The position numbers and the translations under genes were made by a program. A stretch of DNA of 64,000 nucleotides, from the NCBI RefSeq assembly GCF_900114035.1, contig NZ_FORP01000027.1, positions 1 to 64,000 of the forward strand, given 5' to 3'. Under the pieces are notes generated by a model. That model was not told the DNA's origin. It saw only the letters and a program-made list of their open reading frames with translations, and did not search any database. The stretch's first letter is position 1. Every line of letters begins with the position of its first letter. This DNA is from Amycolatopsis sacchari. GTDB lineage: Bacteria; Actinomycetota; Actinomycetes; Mycobacteriales; Pseudonocardiaceae. Shown in pieces: positions 35,052 through 43,416 of this stretch.

Positions 35052-35575
35052 CCCGCGTTCCCTTCGCGTGCCGCGGTTTCGAGCACCGCCCGGACGATCT
35101 GCGGGTACGCCCCACAGCGGCACAGGTTTCCGCTCATCCGCTCGCGCACCTCGGCCTCGTCCAGTTCGGGTTCCTCGTCCCTGCTGACGGCGCTGGGCCA
35201 GCCCGCGGCGTGTTCGGCGAGCATCCCGGCCGCCGAGCACAGCTGCCCGGAAGTGCAGAAACCGCACTGGAAACCGTCCAGCCGCACGAACGCCTCCTGC
35301 AGCGGGCGCAGCTCGCCCCCGGCGGCCAGCCCTTCGACCGTCGTGACCTCCGCGCCGTCCGCGGCGACCGCGAGCGTCAGGCAGGAGACCACGCGCCTGC
35401 CGTCGCACAGCACCGTGCAGGCGCCGCACTGCCCGTGGTCGCAGCCCTTCTTCGGCCCGGTCAGGCCGAGGTCCTCCCGCACCAGGTCGAGCAGGGTGCG
35501 CCGGTTGTCCACGGACAGCCGGTGAGCCACCCCGTTGACCCGCAGCGCCACCTCACCGCGCGTGTGCTCGTTCAT
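35048..35575 (-). CDS. 2Fe-2S small subunit of molybdenum aldehyde oxidoreductase
   Basis: A 175-residue ferredoxin-like subunit: a plant-type [2Fe-2S] cluster in GCDHGQCGACTVLC (about 46), a second cluster in QCGFCTSGQ and CRCGAYPQI (about 104-156). It is first in the three-gene operon. Unlike Escherichia PaoA it has no twin-arginine signal, so the complex is predicted to be cytoplasmic. The start is ATG 35575. Confidence 0.94.
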   Translation of the reverse strand: MNEHTRGEVALRVNGVAHRLSVDNRRTLLDLVREDLGLTGPKKGCDHGQCGACTVLCDGRRVVSCLTLAVAADGAEVTTVEGLAAGGELRPLQEAFVRLDGFQCGFCTSGQLCSAAGMLAEHAAGWPSAVSRDEEPELDEAEVRERMSGNLCRCGAYPQIVRAVLETAAREGNAG

Positions 35576-35746
35576 GATCCTCCCGTGTGGACAGTGGGTT
35601 CCGGCAGGATATGGGCGCGTCGTGGGCCGGCGGGGCCCGCGGACACGATCAGGCAAGGACCCGCCAGTACCGGGCAGGTGAACCGGAAGCCGGGCTGATG
35701 CGTGGAACCGGGTGACGGGTTCCGCCGCGGGAAAGGACTTCAGAGG

Positions 35747-37351
35747 GTGTCGTCCGCCACGAGCCGGTTCGACCTGCTGCGGCGGCACCGCCGGTGGGTC
35801 CTGGCGCTCGCGGTGCTCGCGCTGCTCACCCAGCTGGCCGTGGCGATGGTGACGACGGCCGTGGAGCAGACGCCGACCATCGACGAGCCGGTGTACGCGG
35901 GCACGGCCGTGGTGTACCTGGAGCAGCACAGCCTGCGGTACAACGCGGAGCACCCGCCGCTGGGCAAGCTGGTCATCGCGAGCGGGCTGGCCTTCGCCGA
36001 CGTCCACCTCGACCCCGCGTTCGCCGGTGACCAGACGCAGCTCGGCCGGGAGGTGCTGTACGAGTCGGGGCAGGATCCCTGGCGGCTGATGCTGCTGGCG
36101 CGGCTGCCGGTCATCGTGCTCACGCTGTTGTTCGGCCTCGTCGTTTTCGCGTTCGCCACGGACCTGGCCGGTGCAGTCGGCGGGGTGGCCGCGCTCGCGT
36201 TGTACGCGTTCTCGCCGGACATCATCGCTCACGGCTCACTGGCCACGCTCGACGTGCCGGCGGCCGGTTTCGTGCTGACCTCGGTCTGGCTGGTGTGGCG
36301 GGCTCGGGCCCGGCCGACGCTGTACCTCCCCCTCGCGGGGCTCGCGCTCGGCGCGGCCCTCGCGACGAAGATGAGCACGCTGGCCGCGGTTCCGGTGCTG
36401 CTGCTTCTCGGCGTGCTGTCGGTCTGGCGCTGCCGCCGGTTGCTCTGGCTCGTCGCCGCCGCGGCGGTGATCGCGGTCGGCGTGGTGTGGCTTTCCTACC
36501 TCGCCGTGGATCCCCGGCTGCGCTGGGAAACCCCGGCGGGTCTGCCGCCCGCGCAGGGCTTGCGTGCGCTCGTCGGCTGGCTGCCGTTCCCCCAGCCGTA
36601 CCGGGACGGGATGCGCCTGCAGTTCGGCCTGGAGGACCAGGTGTGGAGCGGCTTCCTGTTCGGCAGGCTCTACACCGGTTCGCTGTGGTACTACCTGCCC
36701 GCCGCGTTGCTGGTGAAGACCCCGCTGGGCGCGCTGGCGCTCTGGATCGCCGGTGCCGTCGTGCTGCTGGCCGTGCGGCGGTTGCGCCCTGCGGCACAGT
36801 ACGTCCTGCTGCCGACCGCCGTCCTGCTCGCGGCGGCGATGACCGGGCACCGTGATCTGGGGGCGCGGTACGCGATCTTCGTGCCGATGTTCCTCGCGGT
36901 GGCGGCGGCCGGGTTGGTCGTGGTGCGGCGGCGGTGGGCGCACGCCGCGCTCGCGGTCCTGGTCGCCTTCGCGGCGGTCAGCTCGCTGCGGACGTTCCCG
37001 TACTACCTGCCCTACTCGAACGAGGCGTTCGGCGGGCCCGCGGACACGCACCTCCACCTGCACGACTCGAACGTCGACTGGGGCCAGGACCTGGGGCGCC
37101 TGGGCGACCGGCTGCGGCAGCGGTACCCGGGGGAGCGGATCTGGCTGGTGTACAAGGGAAGCGGCGTGCCGTCGGCGTACGGCATCGCCGCCGCGGACCC
37201 GTTCGCGGTGCCCCCGGAGGACATGCGCGGGCTGCTCGTGGTCTCGGATTCCGCCGCCGCGAAGGCCGACGCCCGCCTGGCGGGGCTGCTCGGCAGCAGC
37301 ACCCCGGTCGACGAGGTCGGCCACTCGATCACGATCTACCGCCGGTCCTAG
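35747..37351 (+). CDS. GT-C-fold glycosyltransferase (PMT/ArnT-like, GT39-type)
   Basis: A 534-residue integral membrane protein with about 10-11 helices. The first extracytoplasmic loop has the acidic TIDEPVYAGTA motif (about residue 43), the place of the catalytic Asp/Glu in PMT-like enzymes, followed by NAEHPPLGK. It should transfer a sugar from a polyprenyl-phosphate donor to a protein, lipid or polysaccharide outside the membrane. A C-terminal soluble stretch contains DSNVDWGQDLGRLG. GTG 35747 follows AAAGGA by nine bases; a GTG at 35702 is less likely. Acceptor unknown. Confidence 0.8.
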   Translation: MSSATSRFDLLRRHRRWVLALAVLALLTQLAVAMVTTAVEQTPTIDEPVYAGTAVVYLEQHSLRYNAEHPPLGKLVIASGLAFADVHLDPAFAGDQTQLGREVLYESGQDPWRLMLLARLPVIVLTLLFGLVVFAFATDLAGAVGGVAALALYAFSPDIIAHGSLATLDVPAAGFVLTSVWLVWRARARPTLYLPLAGLALGAALATKMSTLAAVPVLLLLGVLSVWRCRRLLWLVAAAAVIAVGVVWLSYLAVDPRLRWETPAGLPPAQGLRALVGWLPFPQPYRDGMRLQFGLEDQVWSGFLFGRLYTGSLWYYLPAALLVKTPLGALALWIAGAVVLLAVRRLRPAAQYVLLPTAVLLAAAMTGHRDLGARYAIFVPMFLAVAAAGLVVVRRRWAHAALAVLVAFAAVSSLRTFPYYLPYSNEAFGGPADTHLHLHDSNVDWGQDLGRLGDRLRQRYPGERIWLVYKGSGVPSAYGIAAADPFAVPPEDMRGLLVVSDSAAAKADARLAGLLGSSTPVDEVGHSITIYRRS

Positions 37352-37359
37352 CTGTCGCG

Positions 37360-37944
37360 TCAGAGCGGCCGAGGTGCCTCCTGGAGCCCGGAGAACACGG
37401 TGGCGATCAGGCGGCGTGCCTGCGCGGCGCCCTCATCGTCGTCGGCGACGCGCCACAGGAAACTCATCAGCATGATGATGTCGGCCGGGTCGTGGCCGGG
37501 GGCGATGCTGCCCTCGGCCACGCAGGCGTCGACGAGTTTCTTCACGGCCGCGGTGGTCGGCGCCCAGGACGCGGCGATCACGTCCTGGGCGGCGGCGCTG
37601 TGCAGGGCGTCTCCGAGGCCGTGCTTGATGCGGACGTAGGCCGAGAGGGTCTCGAACCACTCGACGAACGCCTTTTTCGCGGAGCGGTGGCGTTCCAGCA
37701 CCTCGTCGGCGGTGGCGGTCAGGCGCTCGATGTCGTGCTGGTAGGCGGCGAGGATCAGGTCCTCGCGAGTGGGGAAGTGGCGGTAGAGCGTTCCGGCGCC
37801 GACGCCGGCGCGCTTGGCGACCTCGCTCAGCGGCACGTGGGGGTTCTCGGCGAACAGCTCGTGGGCGGCCTCGATGATCGCGGCCCGGTTGCGCGCGGCG
37901 GCCTTGCGCTGCGTGCCGTAGGTCCCCGGCTTCTGGTCGGTCAT
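37360..37944 (-). CDS. TetR-family regulator
   Basis: A 194-residue TetR repressor with an HTH at about 35-62 (LSEVAKRAGVGAGTLYRHF) and a C-terminal ligand domain of the SbtR-like type. ATG 37944 is preferred over an in-frame upstream GTG. It diverges from an aldo/keto reductase with two near-identical inverted repeats between them, so it is likely the regulator of that gene. Ligand unknown, possibly a reactive carbonyl. Confidence 0.9.
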   Translation of the reverse strand: MTDQKPGTYGTQRKAAARNRAAIIEAAHELFAENPHVPLSEVAKRAGVGAGTLYRHFPTREDLILAAYQHDIERLTATADEVLERHRSAKKAFVEWFETLSAYVRIKHGLGDALHSAAAQDVIAASWAPTTAAVKKLVDACVAEGSIAPGHDPADIIMLMSFLWRVADDDEGAAQARRLIATVFSGLQEAPRPL

Positions 37945-37965
37945 ACCCCGATGATGCCGCACGCT

Positions 37966-38021
37966 TTGACATGCGGAGAATCCTCCGCTAGTTTGGCGAG
38001 CACTTGCGGAGAATCCTCCGC
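37966..38021 (+). promoter_or_regulatory. Promoter with duplicated TetR operator
   Basis: TTGACA (37966-37971) and TAGTTT (37989-37994) are 17 bp apart and read toward the aldo/keto reductase. GCGGAGAATCCTCCGC occurs twice, at 37973-37988 (filling the spacer) and 38006-38021 (after the start site), each with 6-bp inverted arms around AATC. The flanking AGTTTG is also duplicated, giving a 24-base repeat with one mismatch and a 33-bp period. Confidence 0.82.
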
Positions 38022-38045
38022 GAGTTTGCTCCCCAGGAGGACCCC

Positions 38046-39095
38046 GTGCGTTATCGCAAGCTCGGCACCACCGGCCTCGACGTCTCGCCCATCGCGATCG
38101 GCGCGATGACCTACGGCGAGCCCGACCGCGGCCACCCCGTCTGGTCCCTCGGCGAGGACCAGGCCCGGCCGCTGATCAAGCACGCGCTGGAGGTGGGCAT
38201 CAACTTCTTCGACACGGCGAACATGTACTCGAACGGGTCCAGCGAGGAGATCCTCGGCCGCGCGCTGAGGGATTTCGCCCGCCGCGACGACGTCGTCATC
38301 GCCACCAAACTGCGGCACCCGATGCGGCCGGGGCCGAACGGGAGTGGCCTGTCCCGCAAGGCGGTCATGACCGAGGTCGACCACTCCCTGCGGCGGCTCG
38401 GCACCGACTACATCGACCTGTACCAGGTCCACCGCAACGACCACGCGACCCCGCTGGAGGAGACCCTCGAAGCGCTGCACGACCTCGTGAAGGCGGGCAA
38501 GGTGCGGTACCTCGGCGCGTCGTCGATGTTCGCGTGGGAGTTCGCGAAGGCCCTGCACCTGCAGGAGCGGCACGGCTGGGCGCGGTTCGTGTCCATGCAG
38601 GACCACTACAACCTGCTCGCCCGCGAGGAAGAGCGCGAGATGATCCCGCTGTGCCTCGACGAAGGCGTGGGCACGATCATCTGGAGCCCGCTGGCCCGCG
38701 GCCGCCTCGCCCGCGCCTGGGACGACGCGAAAGCCACCGCCCGCGCCGAAACCGACGGTGCCTACGCGGACCTGCTGTACACGCCGGAGCAGGAGGCCTC
38801 GAACCGCGCGATCATCGACGCGGTCGGCAAGGTCGCGGCCGCCCACGGCGTGAGCCGCGCGGCGGTCGCGCTGGCCTGGTTGCACCGCCAGCCGGTCGTC
38901 ACGGCTCCGCTGGTCGGGGCTCGGTCGGTCGAGCAGATCGACGAGGCCGTCGCGTCGCTGGACGTCCAGCTCACCGACGAGGACCTCCGAGCCCTGAACG
39001 CTCCCTACACGCCGCGGTACGACTGGCAGGGCGTCTCGGACGAGGCGACCCTGGCCGCGATCCGCGCCCGCGTCCCCGGAATGGCGCTGACGTAA
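38046..39095 (+). CDS. Aldo/keto reductase
   Basis: A 349-residue NADPH-dependent AKR barrel. The tetrad is visible: Asp in FFDTANMYS (about 58), Tyr in the same motif, Lys in IATKLRHP (about 89) and His in LYQVHRND (about 130). NADPH-binding residues are late (LVGARSVEQIDE). The closest resemblance is to general-stress AKRs acting on small aldehydes and ketones. GTG 38046 has AGGAGG five bases upstream; an ATG-containing frame from 38004 would start inside the second operator. Regulated by the divergent TetR. Confidence 0.93.
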   Translation: MRYRKLGTTGLDVSPIAIGAMTYGEPDRGHPVWSLGEDQARPLIKHALEVGINFFDTANMYSNGSSEEILGRALRDFARRDDVVIATKLRHPMRPGPNGSGLSRKAVMTEVDHSLRRLGTDYIDLYQVHRNDHATPLEETLEALHDLVKAGKVRYLGASSMFAWEFAKALHLQERHGWARFVSMQDHYNLLAREEEREMIPLCLDEGVGTIIWSPLARGRLARAWDDAKATARAETDGAYADLLYTPEQEASNRAIIDAVGKVAAAHGVSRAAVALAWLHRQPVVTAPLVGARSVEQIDEAVASLDVQLTDEDLRALNAPYTPRYDWQGVSDEATLAAIRARVPGMALT

Positions 39096-39104
39096 GGATG
39101 ATCG

Positions 39105-40022
39105 TCACGGCCGCCTGTCCGTTTCGAGTGCGGCGGAGCGCAACGCGGCGGCGACGCGAACCGCCGCCTCCGGAAGTGGTCGTGGGAGGTGGGCGAGGAG
39201 CACCCGTCGTCGCTCGCCGGGGCCGCCGCGCACGGGCAGTACGCGCACTCCCGGTGGCAGCACGGATTCGATCGCGCCGGGCACGGTGGTGATGCCGCAG
39301 CCGGCGGCGACGAGGTGCAGTTTGGCGAGCCAGTCGCGGGCGGTGTGGGCGATCTCGGGCCGCTCGTCCAGCCCGGGCCACACCCCCATGACGTACTCGT
39401 CACCCGACCCGCCGATCCACCGCTGCCCGCGCAGATCCGTGACGTCGAGGTAGTCCTGGCGGGCGAGCGGGTGGTCCGCGGGCACGGCGACACGCAGGCT
39501 GCGCTCGGTGAGCGTCCGCACCGCCAGTGCGGGCGTTTCGGTGTCGGGCGGGCGGAACGGCGGGGCCGAGGCCAGCAGGGCGAGGTCGATCGTCCCGGCG
39601 CGCAGGGCGCGGACCAGTGCCGGGGTGCGGCCCTCCCGGCTGACCACGGTGATGGCGGGGTGCGTGCGCCGCAGCGCGGACAGGGCGCGGGGGAGCAGGT
39701 CGGCGCCCGCGATGGGGTACCAGCCGAGCCGGACGGTGGCCCCTTCGCCGGGTAGCCCGGCCAGTTCGCGGGCGGTGGCGTCGAGCCGGTCGAGCACGTC
39801 GGCCGCGCGGCGCACCACGAGCTGCCCGGCGGGGGTGAGCCGCACCCCGTCGCGGCGCCGTTCCAGCAGCGGGGTGCCCGCCGCGCGTTCCAACGAGGCG
39901 ATCTGCCGTGAGACGGCGGACTGGGTGTAGCCGAGCGCGGCGGCCGCGGCGGTGAGCGTGCCGCGCTCGGCCACCTCGCGGAACACCCGCAGCGAGGTCA
40001 TCGACGCGTCGGACAGTGACAT
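39105..40022 (-). CDS. LysR-family transcriptional regulator
   Basis: A 305-residue LysR protein with a winged HTH at about 9-68 (LTAAAAALGYTQSAVSRQIASLE) and a substrate-binding-like effector domain (about 95-295). It converges with the aldo/keto reductase (9 bp gap) and diverges from an SDR gene 70 bp away, its probable target. The effector is unknown. Confidence 0.92.
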   Translation of the reverse strand: MSLSDASMTSLRVFREVAERGTLTAAAAALGYTQSAVSRQIASLERAAGTPLLERRRDGVRLTPAGQLVVRRAADVLDRLDATARELAGLPGEGATVRLGWYPIAGADLLPRALSALRRTHPAITVVSREGRTPALVRALRAGTIDLALLASAPPFRPPDTETPALAVRTLTERSLRVAVPADHPLARQDYLDVTDLRGQRWIGGSGDEYVMGVWPGLDERPEIAHTARDWLAKLHLVAAGCGITTVPGAIESVLPPGVRVLPVRGGPGERRRVLLAHLPRPLPEAAVRVAAALRSAALETDRRP

Positions 40023-40031
40023 GAGACAAAT

Positions 40032-40092
40032 GCATACCAGGTGTGCGTTTCTCTCGCTGCCGGCATGGTCGAACCGCGCCTAGCGTGGAGTT
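40032..40092 (+). promoter_or_regulatory. LysR/SDR divergent region: imperfect palindrome and leaderless promoter
   Basis: GCATACCAGGTGTGC (40032-40046) is a 15-bp near-palindrome just upstream of the lysR start. TAGCGT (40081-40086) is six bases before the SDR GTG (40093), the spacing of a leaderless start, although GGAG also occurs between them too close to act well. The palindrome is a candidate LysR site but does not show a textbook T-N11-A box. Confidence 0.5.
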
Positions 40093-40935
40093 GTGGACGT
40101 ACTCCGAACCCCCGAAGTCGCTCTCGTCACCGGCGCCACGCAAGGCCTCGGCCTTGCCCTCGTCGAAGGGCTCGCCCAACATCTGTCCACTCAGGACACG
40201 GTGTACCTGACCGGTCGTGACGCCGGGCGCGTGGCCCAGGCCGTCGAAGCCTTGCCGGCGGGCGGCGCCGAGGTCCGCGGTGAGGTCCTCGACGTCGCCG
40301 AGCCTGGTGCGGCCGCCCGTCTCGCCACGCGGCTCGCCGAGCGGCACGGCGGGGTCGACATCGTCTTCGGCAACGCCGTCATGCGCGTCGGTCCCGACGA
40401 CGACCCGCGTGCGGTCGTCCGCGCTTACGCCGAGGTCAACAACTTCGGCACCACCCGGCTGCTCCGCGCCTTCGCGCCGTTGCTGCGGGACGGCGGCCGG
40501 TTCCTCGTGGTCGCCAGCTCGTTCGGCACGCTGCGCCACCTGGCACCGGTCCTGCACGACCGGTTCGACGCCTTGTCCTCTTTGGACGAGGTGGACCACC
40601 AGGTCGCGGCGTGGCGCGACGCGGTCGAGGACGGCAGCGCCCGGGCCGGTGACTGGCCGGGTTTCGTCAACATCCCGTCCAAGATCGGCCAGGTCGCGGC
40701 CGTGCGCGCACTCGCCGCCCAGCGCCGCGACGACGACCTGGCGCGGGGGATCCTGCTCGCCGCCGTGTGCCCCGGGATGATGAACACGCCGACGTCCGCC
40801 CTCTGGTGGGACGCCAGCACCGCACCGAGTCCCGCCGAGGCCGCGAAAGCCTTGCTGGACCTCGTGTTCCAGCCTGCCGACCCCGCACACTACGGCGAAC
40901 TGGTCCGCTACGGCGAGGTCCTGCCGTGGCGGTGA
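40093..40935 (+). CDS. SDR-family protein with atypical active site
   Basis: A 280-residue Rossmann protein like carbonyl reductases. It has the cofactor motif VTGATQGLGLAL (about 12-23), NAVMRVG (about 95), and the serine strand VVASSFGTL (about 138). The expected YxxxK catalytic pair reads NIPSK, so the tyrosine position is Asn while the lysine is kept; PGMMNTPT follows as usual. The enzyme may be catalytically altered, or have a binding or regulatory role. It diverges from a LysR gene. Confidence 0.85.
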   Translation: MDVLRTPEVALVTGATQGLGLALVEGLAQHLSTQDTVYLTGRDAGRVAQAVEALPAGGAEVRGEVLDVAEPGAAARLATRLAERHGGVDIVFGNAVMRVGPDDDPRAVVRAYAEVNNFGTTRLLRAFAPLLRDGGRFLVVASSFGTLRHLAPVLHDRFDALSSLDEVDHQVAAWRDAVEDGSARAGDWPGFVNIPSKIGQVAAVRALAAQRRDDDLARGILLAAVCPGMMNTPTSALWWDASTAPSPAEAAKALLDLVFQPADPAHYGELVRYGEVLPWR

Positions 40936-41004
40936 GCCACGTCAGGGGAGGGCCAGCACGCCGGGGCGGCGTTGCACGTACGCGGCTCCCCGCACGATGG
41001 CTCC

Positions 41005-41374
41005 TGATGCACTGGTTGAAGTACCGGAACCGCAAGGGTTTCGGGGTGCGGCCCGCGAGCCGGGTGGACAGCGAGGCCACCACGTGCCCGGCGCACGGGA
41101 GAGCCGTCGCGCACGCCATGCGCAGCTCCTGGCCGTCCCGCTCGTGTGCCGCCGTCGCGTCGCCGATGCCGTAGATCTCGGGGCGAGGCACGTGGAAACC
41201 AGTGGTCCAGACCATTGTGTGCGCTACCACGTGCTGCCCGTCGTCGAGCAGCACGCCGTCCGTGCGGACCTCGGTGACCAGGGCGTGCTCGCGGACCTCG
41301 ATGCCCAGCTGCGCGAAGATCTCGCCGAGGTCAGCCTGTCCCGCGCAGCGCCCCCGCCTGGTCCGCCACCGCAA
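41005..41374 (-). pseudogene. Remnant of an NDH-2-like FAD-dependent NADH dehydrogenase
   Basis: About 120 codons resemble the C-terminal half of NDH-2-type pyridine-nucleotide-disulfide oxidoreductases: LGIEVREHALVTEV, a VWTTGF strand, the FAD motif IYGIGDATAA, then ELRMACATALPCAGHVV and LRFRYFNQCI. The N-terminal FAD/NADH part is missing upstream, where a TetR gene begins 38 bp away, and homology stops at a frame break near 41005, after which the sequence reads as unrelated Arg-rich codons. No start or Shine-Dalgarno is evident. The rest of the gap 40936-41411 shows no other gene. Confidence 0.75.
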
Positions 41375-41411
41375 AGGCGTGCTCCGCGACGCCCGGCACC
41401 CCCGAGCGACG

Positions 41412-42023
41412 TCACAGCGCCCGATGACGGCGGCGGCGGAGCCGCGGCGTGGCGACCCCCGTCAGCACCACGTCCACGACCTGCTCCGCCAGCCGCGGCG
41501 TCACCGGCAGGTGTCCGAAGAGGACCCGGTAGTACGTCGTCGAGGCGAGCATGTCGAGGACGAGGTCGACATCGACGTCGGGGTTGAGGTCGCCGCGTTC
41601 GACGCCGCGGCGCAGCGCCTCCGCCGTGGAGGCGCGCCGGGTGTGGAAGTACTTGTCCAGGAACAGCTCCGCGAGCTCCGGGTCGTCGGCGAGGTCCGCC
41701 ACGAGCGCGGGCAGCGCGCGCCTGCCGATGCGCGTGGTGAAGGCGTCCGTGAGGGTCTGGATGCCCGCGACCAGGTCGCAGTGGGTGCAGCCGGTGTCGG
41801 GGGTGGGGGTGGCGCCGACGGTCGCGACGAGCGCGTCGACGACCAGGTGCCTCCTGCTCGCCCAGCGTCGCCGGAGCGCGGGTTTGCTCGTGCCGGCCTT
41901 GCTCGCCACGGCCTCCAGCGTGAGGTTCGCGTACCCGACCTCGTTCAGGATGTCCACTGTGGCCTGACGGACCGCGCTGTCGATGCGGTCGTCACGCGGT
42001 CGCCCGGAGCGGTTGTTCGGCAC
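41412..42023 (-). CDS. TetR-family regulator of the adjacent MFS exporter
   Basis: A 203-residue TetR protein with an HTH at about 27-60 (LTLEAVASKAGTSKPALRRRW) and a TetR_C-type ligand domain. GTG 42023 lies seven bases after TAGGGT on the minus strand, again a leaderless layout. It diverges from an MFS gene 53 bp away with a shared imperfect inverted repeat between the starts, so it likely represses the exporter until a toxic ligand binds. Confidence 0.88.
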   Translation of the reverse strand: MPNNRSGRPRDDRIDSAVRQATVDILNEVGYANLTLEAVASKAGTSKPALRRRWASRRHLVVDALVATVGATPTPDTGCTHCDLVAGIQTLTDAFTTRIGRRALPALVADLADDPELAELFLDKYFHTRRASTAEALRRGVERGDLNPDVDVDLVLDMLASTTYYRVLFGHLPVTPRLAEQVVDVVLTGVATPRLRRRRHRAL

Positions 42024-42030
42024 GCGATGC

Positions 42031-42076
42031 ACCCTACCACTTCCATTGCGTTGCGAAACGGAACATAATTGCGACC
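42031..42076. promoter_or_regulatory. Divergent TetR/MFS control region
   Basis: A 23-bp imperfect inverted repeat spans 42041-42063 (arms TTCC-TT-CG and CG-AA-GGAA around a central TTG). It lies between two apparently leaderless promoters: CATAAT (42064-42069, seven bases before the MFS GTG) and TAGGGT on the minus strand (42036-42031, seven bases before the TetR GTG). One bound dimer could shut both. Confidence 0.6.
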
Positions 42077-43414
42077 GTGACCCACTCGACCACATCCGAA
42101 GGGGTGCTTTCGCCCCGCTACCGCTCCCGCACTGCCGGCATGGTGCTCACGGTCGGCCTCGTCGCGCTCGAATCCCTCGGCGTGGCCACGATCCTGCCGG
42201 AGATCGCCCGCGACCTCGACGGCCTCGGCTCCTACGGCTGGGGCGTGGCCGCGCTGATGCTGGCGAACATCGTCGGCACCGTGCTCGCCGGGCACGCCGC
42301 GGACCGGAGGGGACCGAAACGGCCGCTGGCGGCCGGGCTCGCGGCGTTCGCGCTCGGCAGCGTGCTGGCCGGAGCGGCTCCGGTCTGGCCGCTGTTCCTG
42401 CTCGGCAGGCTCGTGCAGGGGCTCGGCGTCGGGGCCGTGATGGCGATGGCGTACACGCTGATCGGCCTCGTCTACCCCGAACGCCTGCGTGCCCGCATGT
42501 TCGCCCTGCTGTCCTCGGCCTGGACGATCCCGTCGCTCGTCGGTCCCGTCCTCGCGGCGGCCGTGGCGAGCGCCATGGGGTGGCGGGTGGTGTTCGTGTG
42601 CATGGTCCCGCTCGCCGCCGTCGCCGCGTGGTGCACACTTCCCGGGCTCCCTCGGGATAGGCGGCCCCGTGCCGTGCCGGGGTGGCGCGGTCCGCTGGTC
42701 AACAGCGTCGTGCTCGCCGTGGGTTCCGGGATCCTGGTGGCGGCACTGGGACAGCGCTCGATGGCCCTGCTGGTTCCGCTGGCCGTGGCCGGGCTGGCGG
42801 CCTCGGTGTTCGCGCTCCGGCACGTCACGCCGGAGGGAACGCTCACCGTCCGGCGTGGTGTGCCCGCCGGCGTCGTCGTGCGGTTCCTGCTGTGCGCGGT
42901 GTACTTCGGCACCGAGGCGTTCCTGCCGCTGGGCCTGACGGAACTCCGGCACCTGAGCGCGCTCGAAGCCGGGCTCGGGTTGTCGGCGGGAGCGTTGAGC
43001 TGGGTGGCCGGTTCGGCGTTGCAGGCCAAGTGGGACCGCGGGCGCCGGGCGGCGGTCGGCGGGGGGTTCGTGGTGCTGGTGGCCGGGGTGGCGGTGCTGG
43101 CGCTGGGGGTGCTCGCCGGGCCGGGACTGCTGGCGGTGCTCGGCTGGGCGATCGGCGGCGCCGGGATGGGCGCCGCGTTCAACGCCGCCACCACCGAAAC
43201 CCTCGGCAGGGCGCCGGAAGGTCGGCAGGGGTCGGTGAGCGCGGCGCTCCAGCTGGCCCAGACACTGGCGACGGCGATCACCAGCGGTGCGGGCGGCGCG
43301 CTGGTAGCCCACCAGGGCGCGGTGCCGCCCGCGTTCGCGGCGATATTCGCCGCGACGGGTGTGCTCGGTCTCCTCGGGGTGCTGGTGGCCGGGCGGTTGG
43401 CGCCAAAGGCCTGA
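42077..43414 (+). CDS. MFS drug exporter-like transporter
   Basis: A 445-residue MFS protein with about 12-14 helices. It shows the loop 2-3 motif AGHAADRRGPKRPL (about 73), the TM4-5 region GRLVQGLGVGAVMAMAY (about 110), and a GPVLAA motif C in TM5 (about 156), the antiporter signature of drug/H+ exporters. Start GTG 42077 with a leaderless promoter. Control by the divergent TetR supports an efflux role; the substrate cannot be inferred. Confidence 0.9.
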   Translation: MTHSTTSEGVLSPRYRSRTAGMVLTVGLVALESLGVATILPEIARDLDGLGSYGWGVAALMLANIVGTVLAGHAADRRGPKRPLAAGLAAFALGSVLAGAAPVWPLFLLGRLVQGLGVGAVMAMAYTLIGLVYPERLRARMFALLSSAWTIPSLVGPVLAAAVASAMGWRVVFVCMVPLAAVAAWCTLPGLPRDRRPRAVPGWRGPLVNSVVLAVGSGILVAALGQRSMALLVPLAVAGLAASVFALRHVTPEGTLTVRRGVPAGVVVRFLLCAVYFGTEAFLPLGLTELRHLSALEAGLGLSAGALSWVAGSALQAKWDRGRRAAVGGGFVVLVAGVAVLALGVLAGPGLLAVLGWAIGGAGMGAAFNAATTETLGRAPEGRQGSVSAALQLAQTLATAITSGAGGALVAHQGAVPPAFAAIFAATGVLGLLGVLVAGRLAPKA

Positions 43415-43416
43415 CC

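Noticed and set aside
38004..38045. Upstream start for the aldo/keto reductase
   Set aside because: It would begin inside or before the second operator; GTG 38046 has a strong AGGAGG and matches the family N-terminus.
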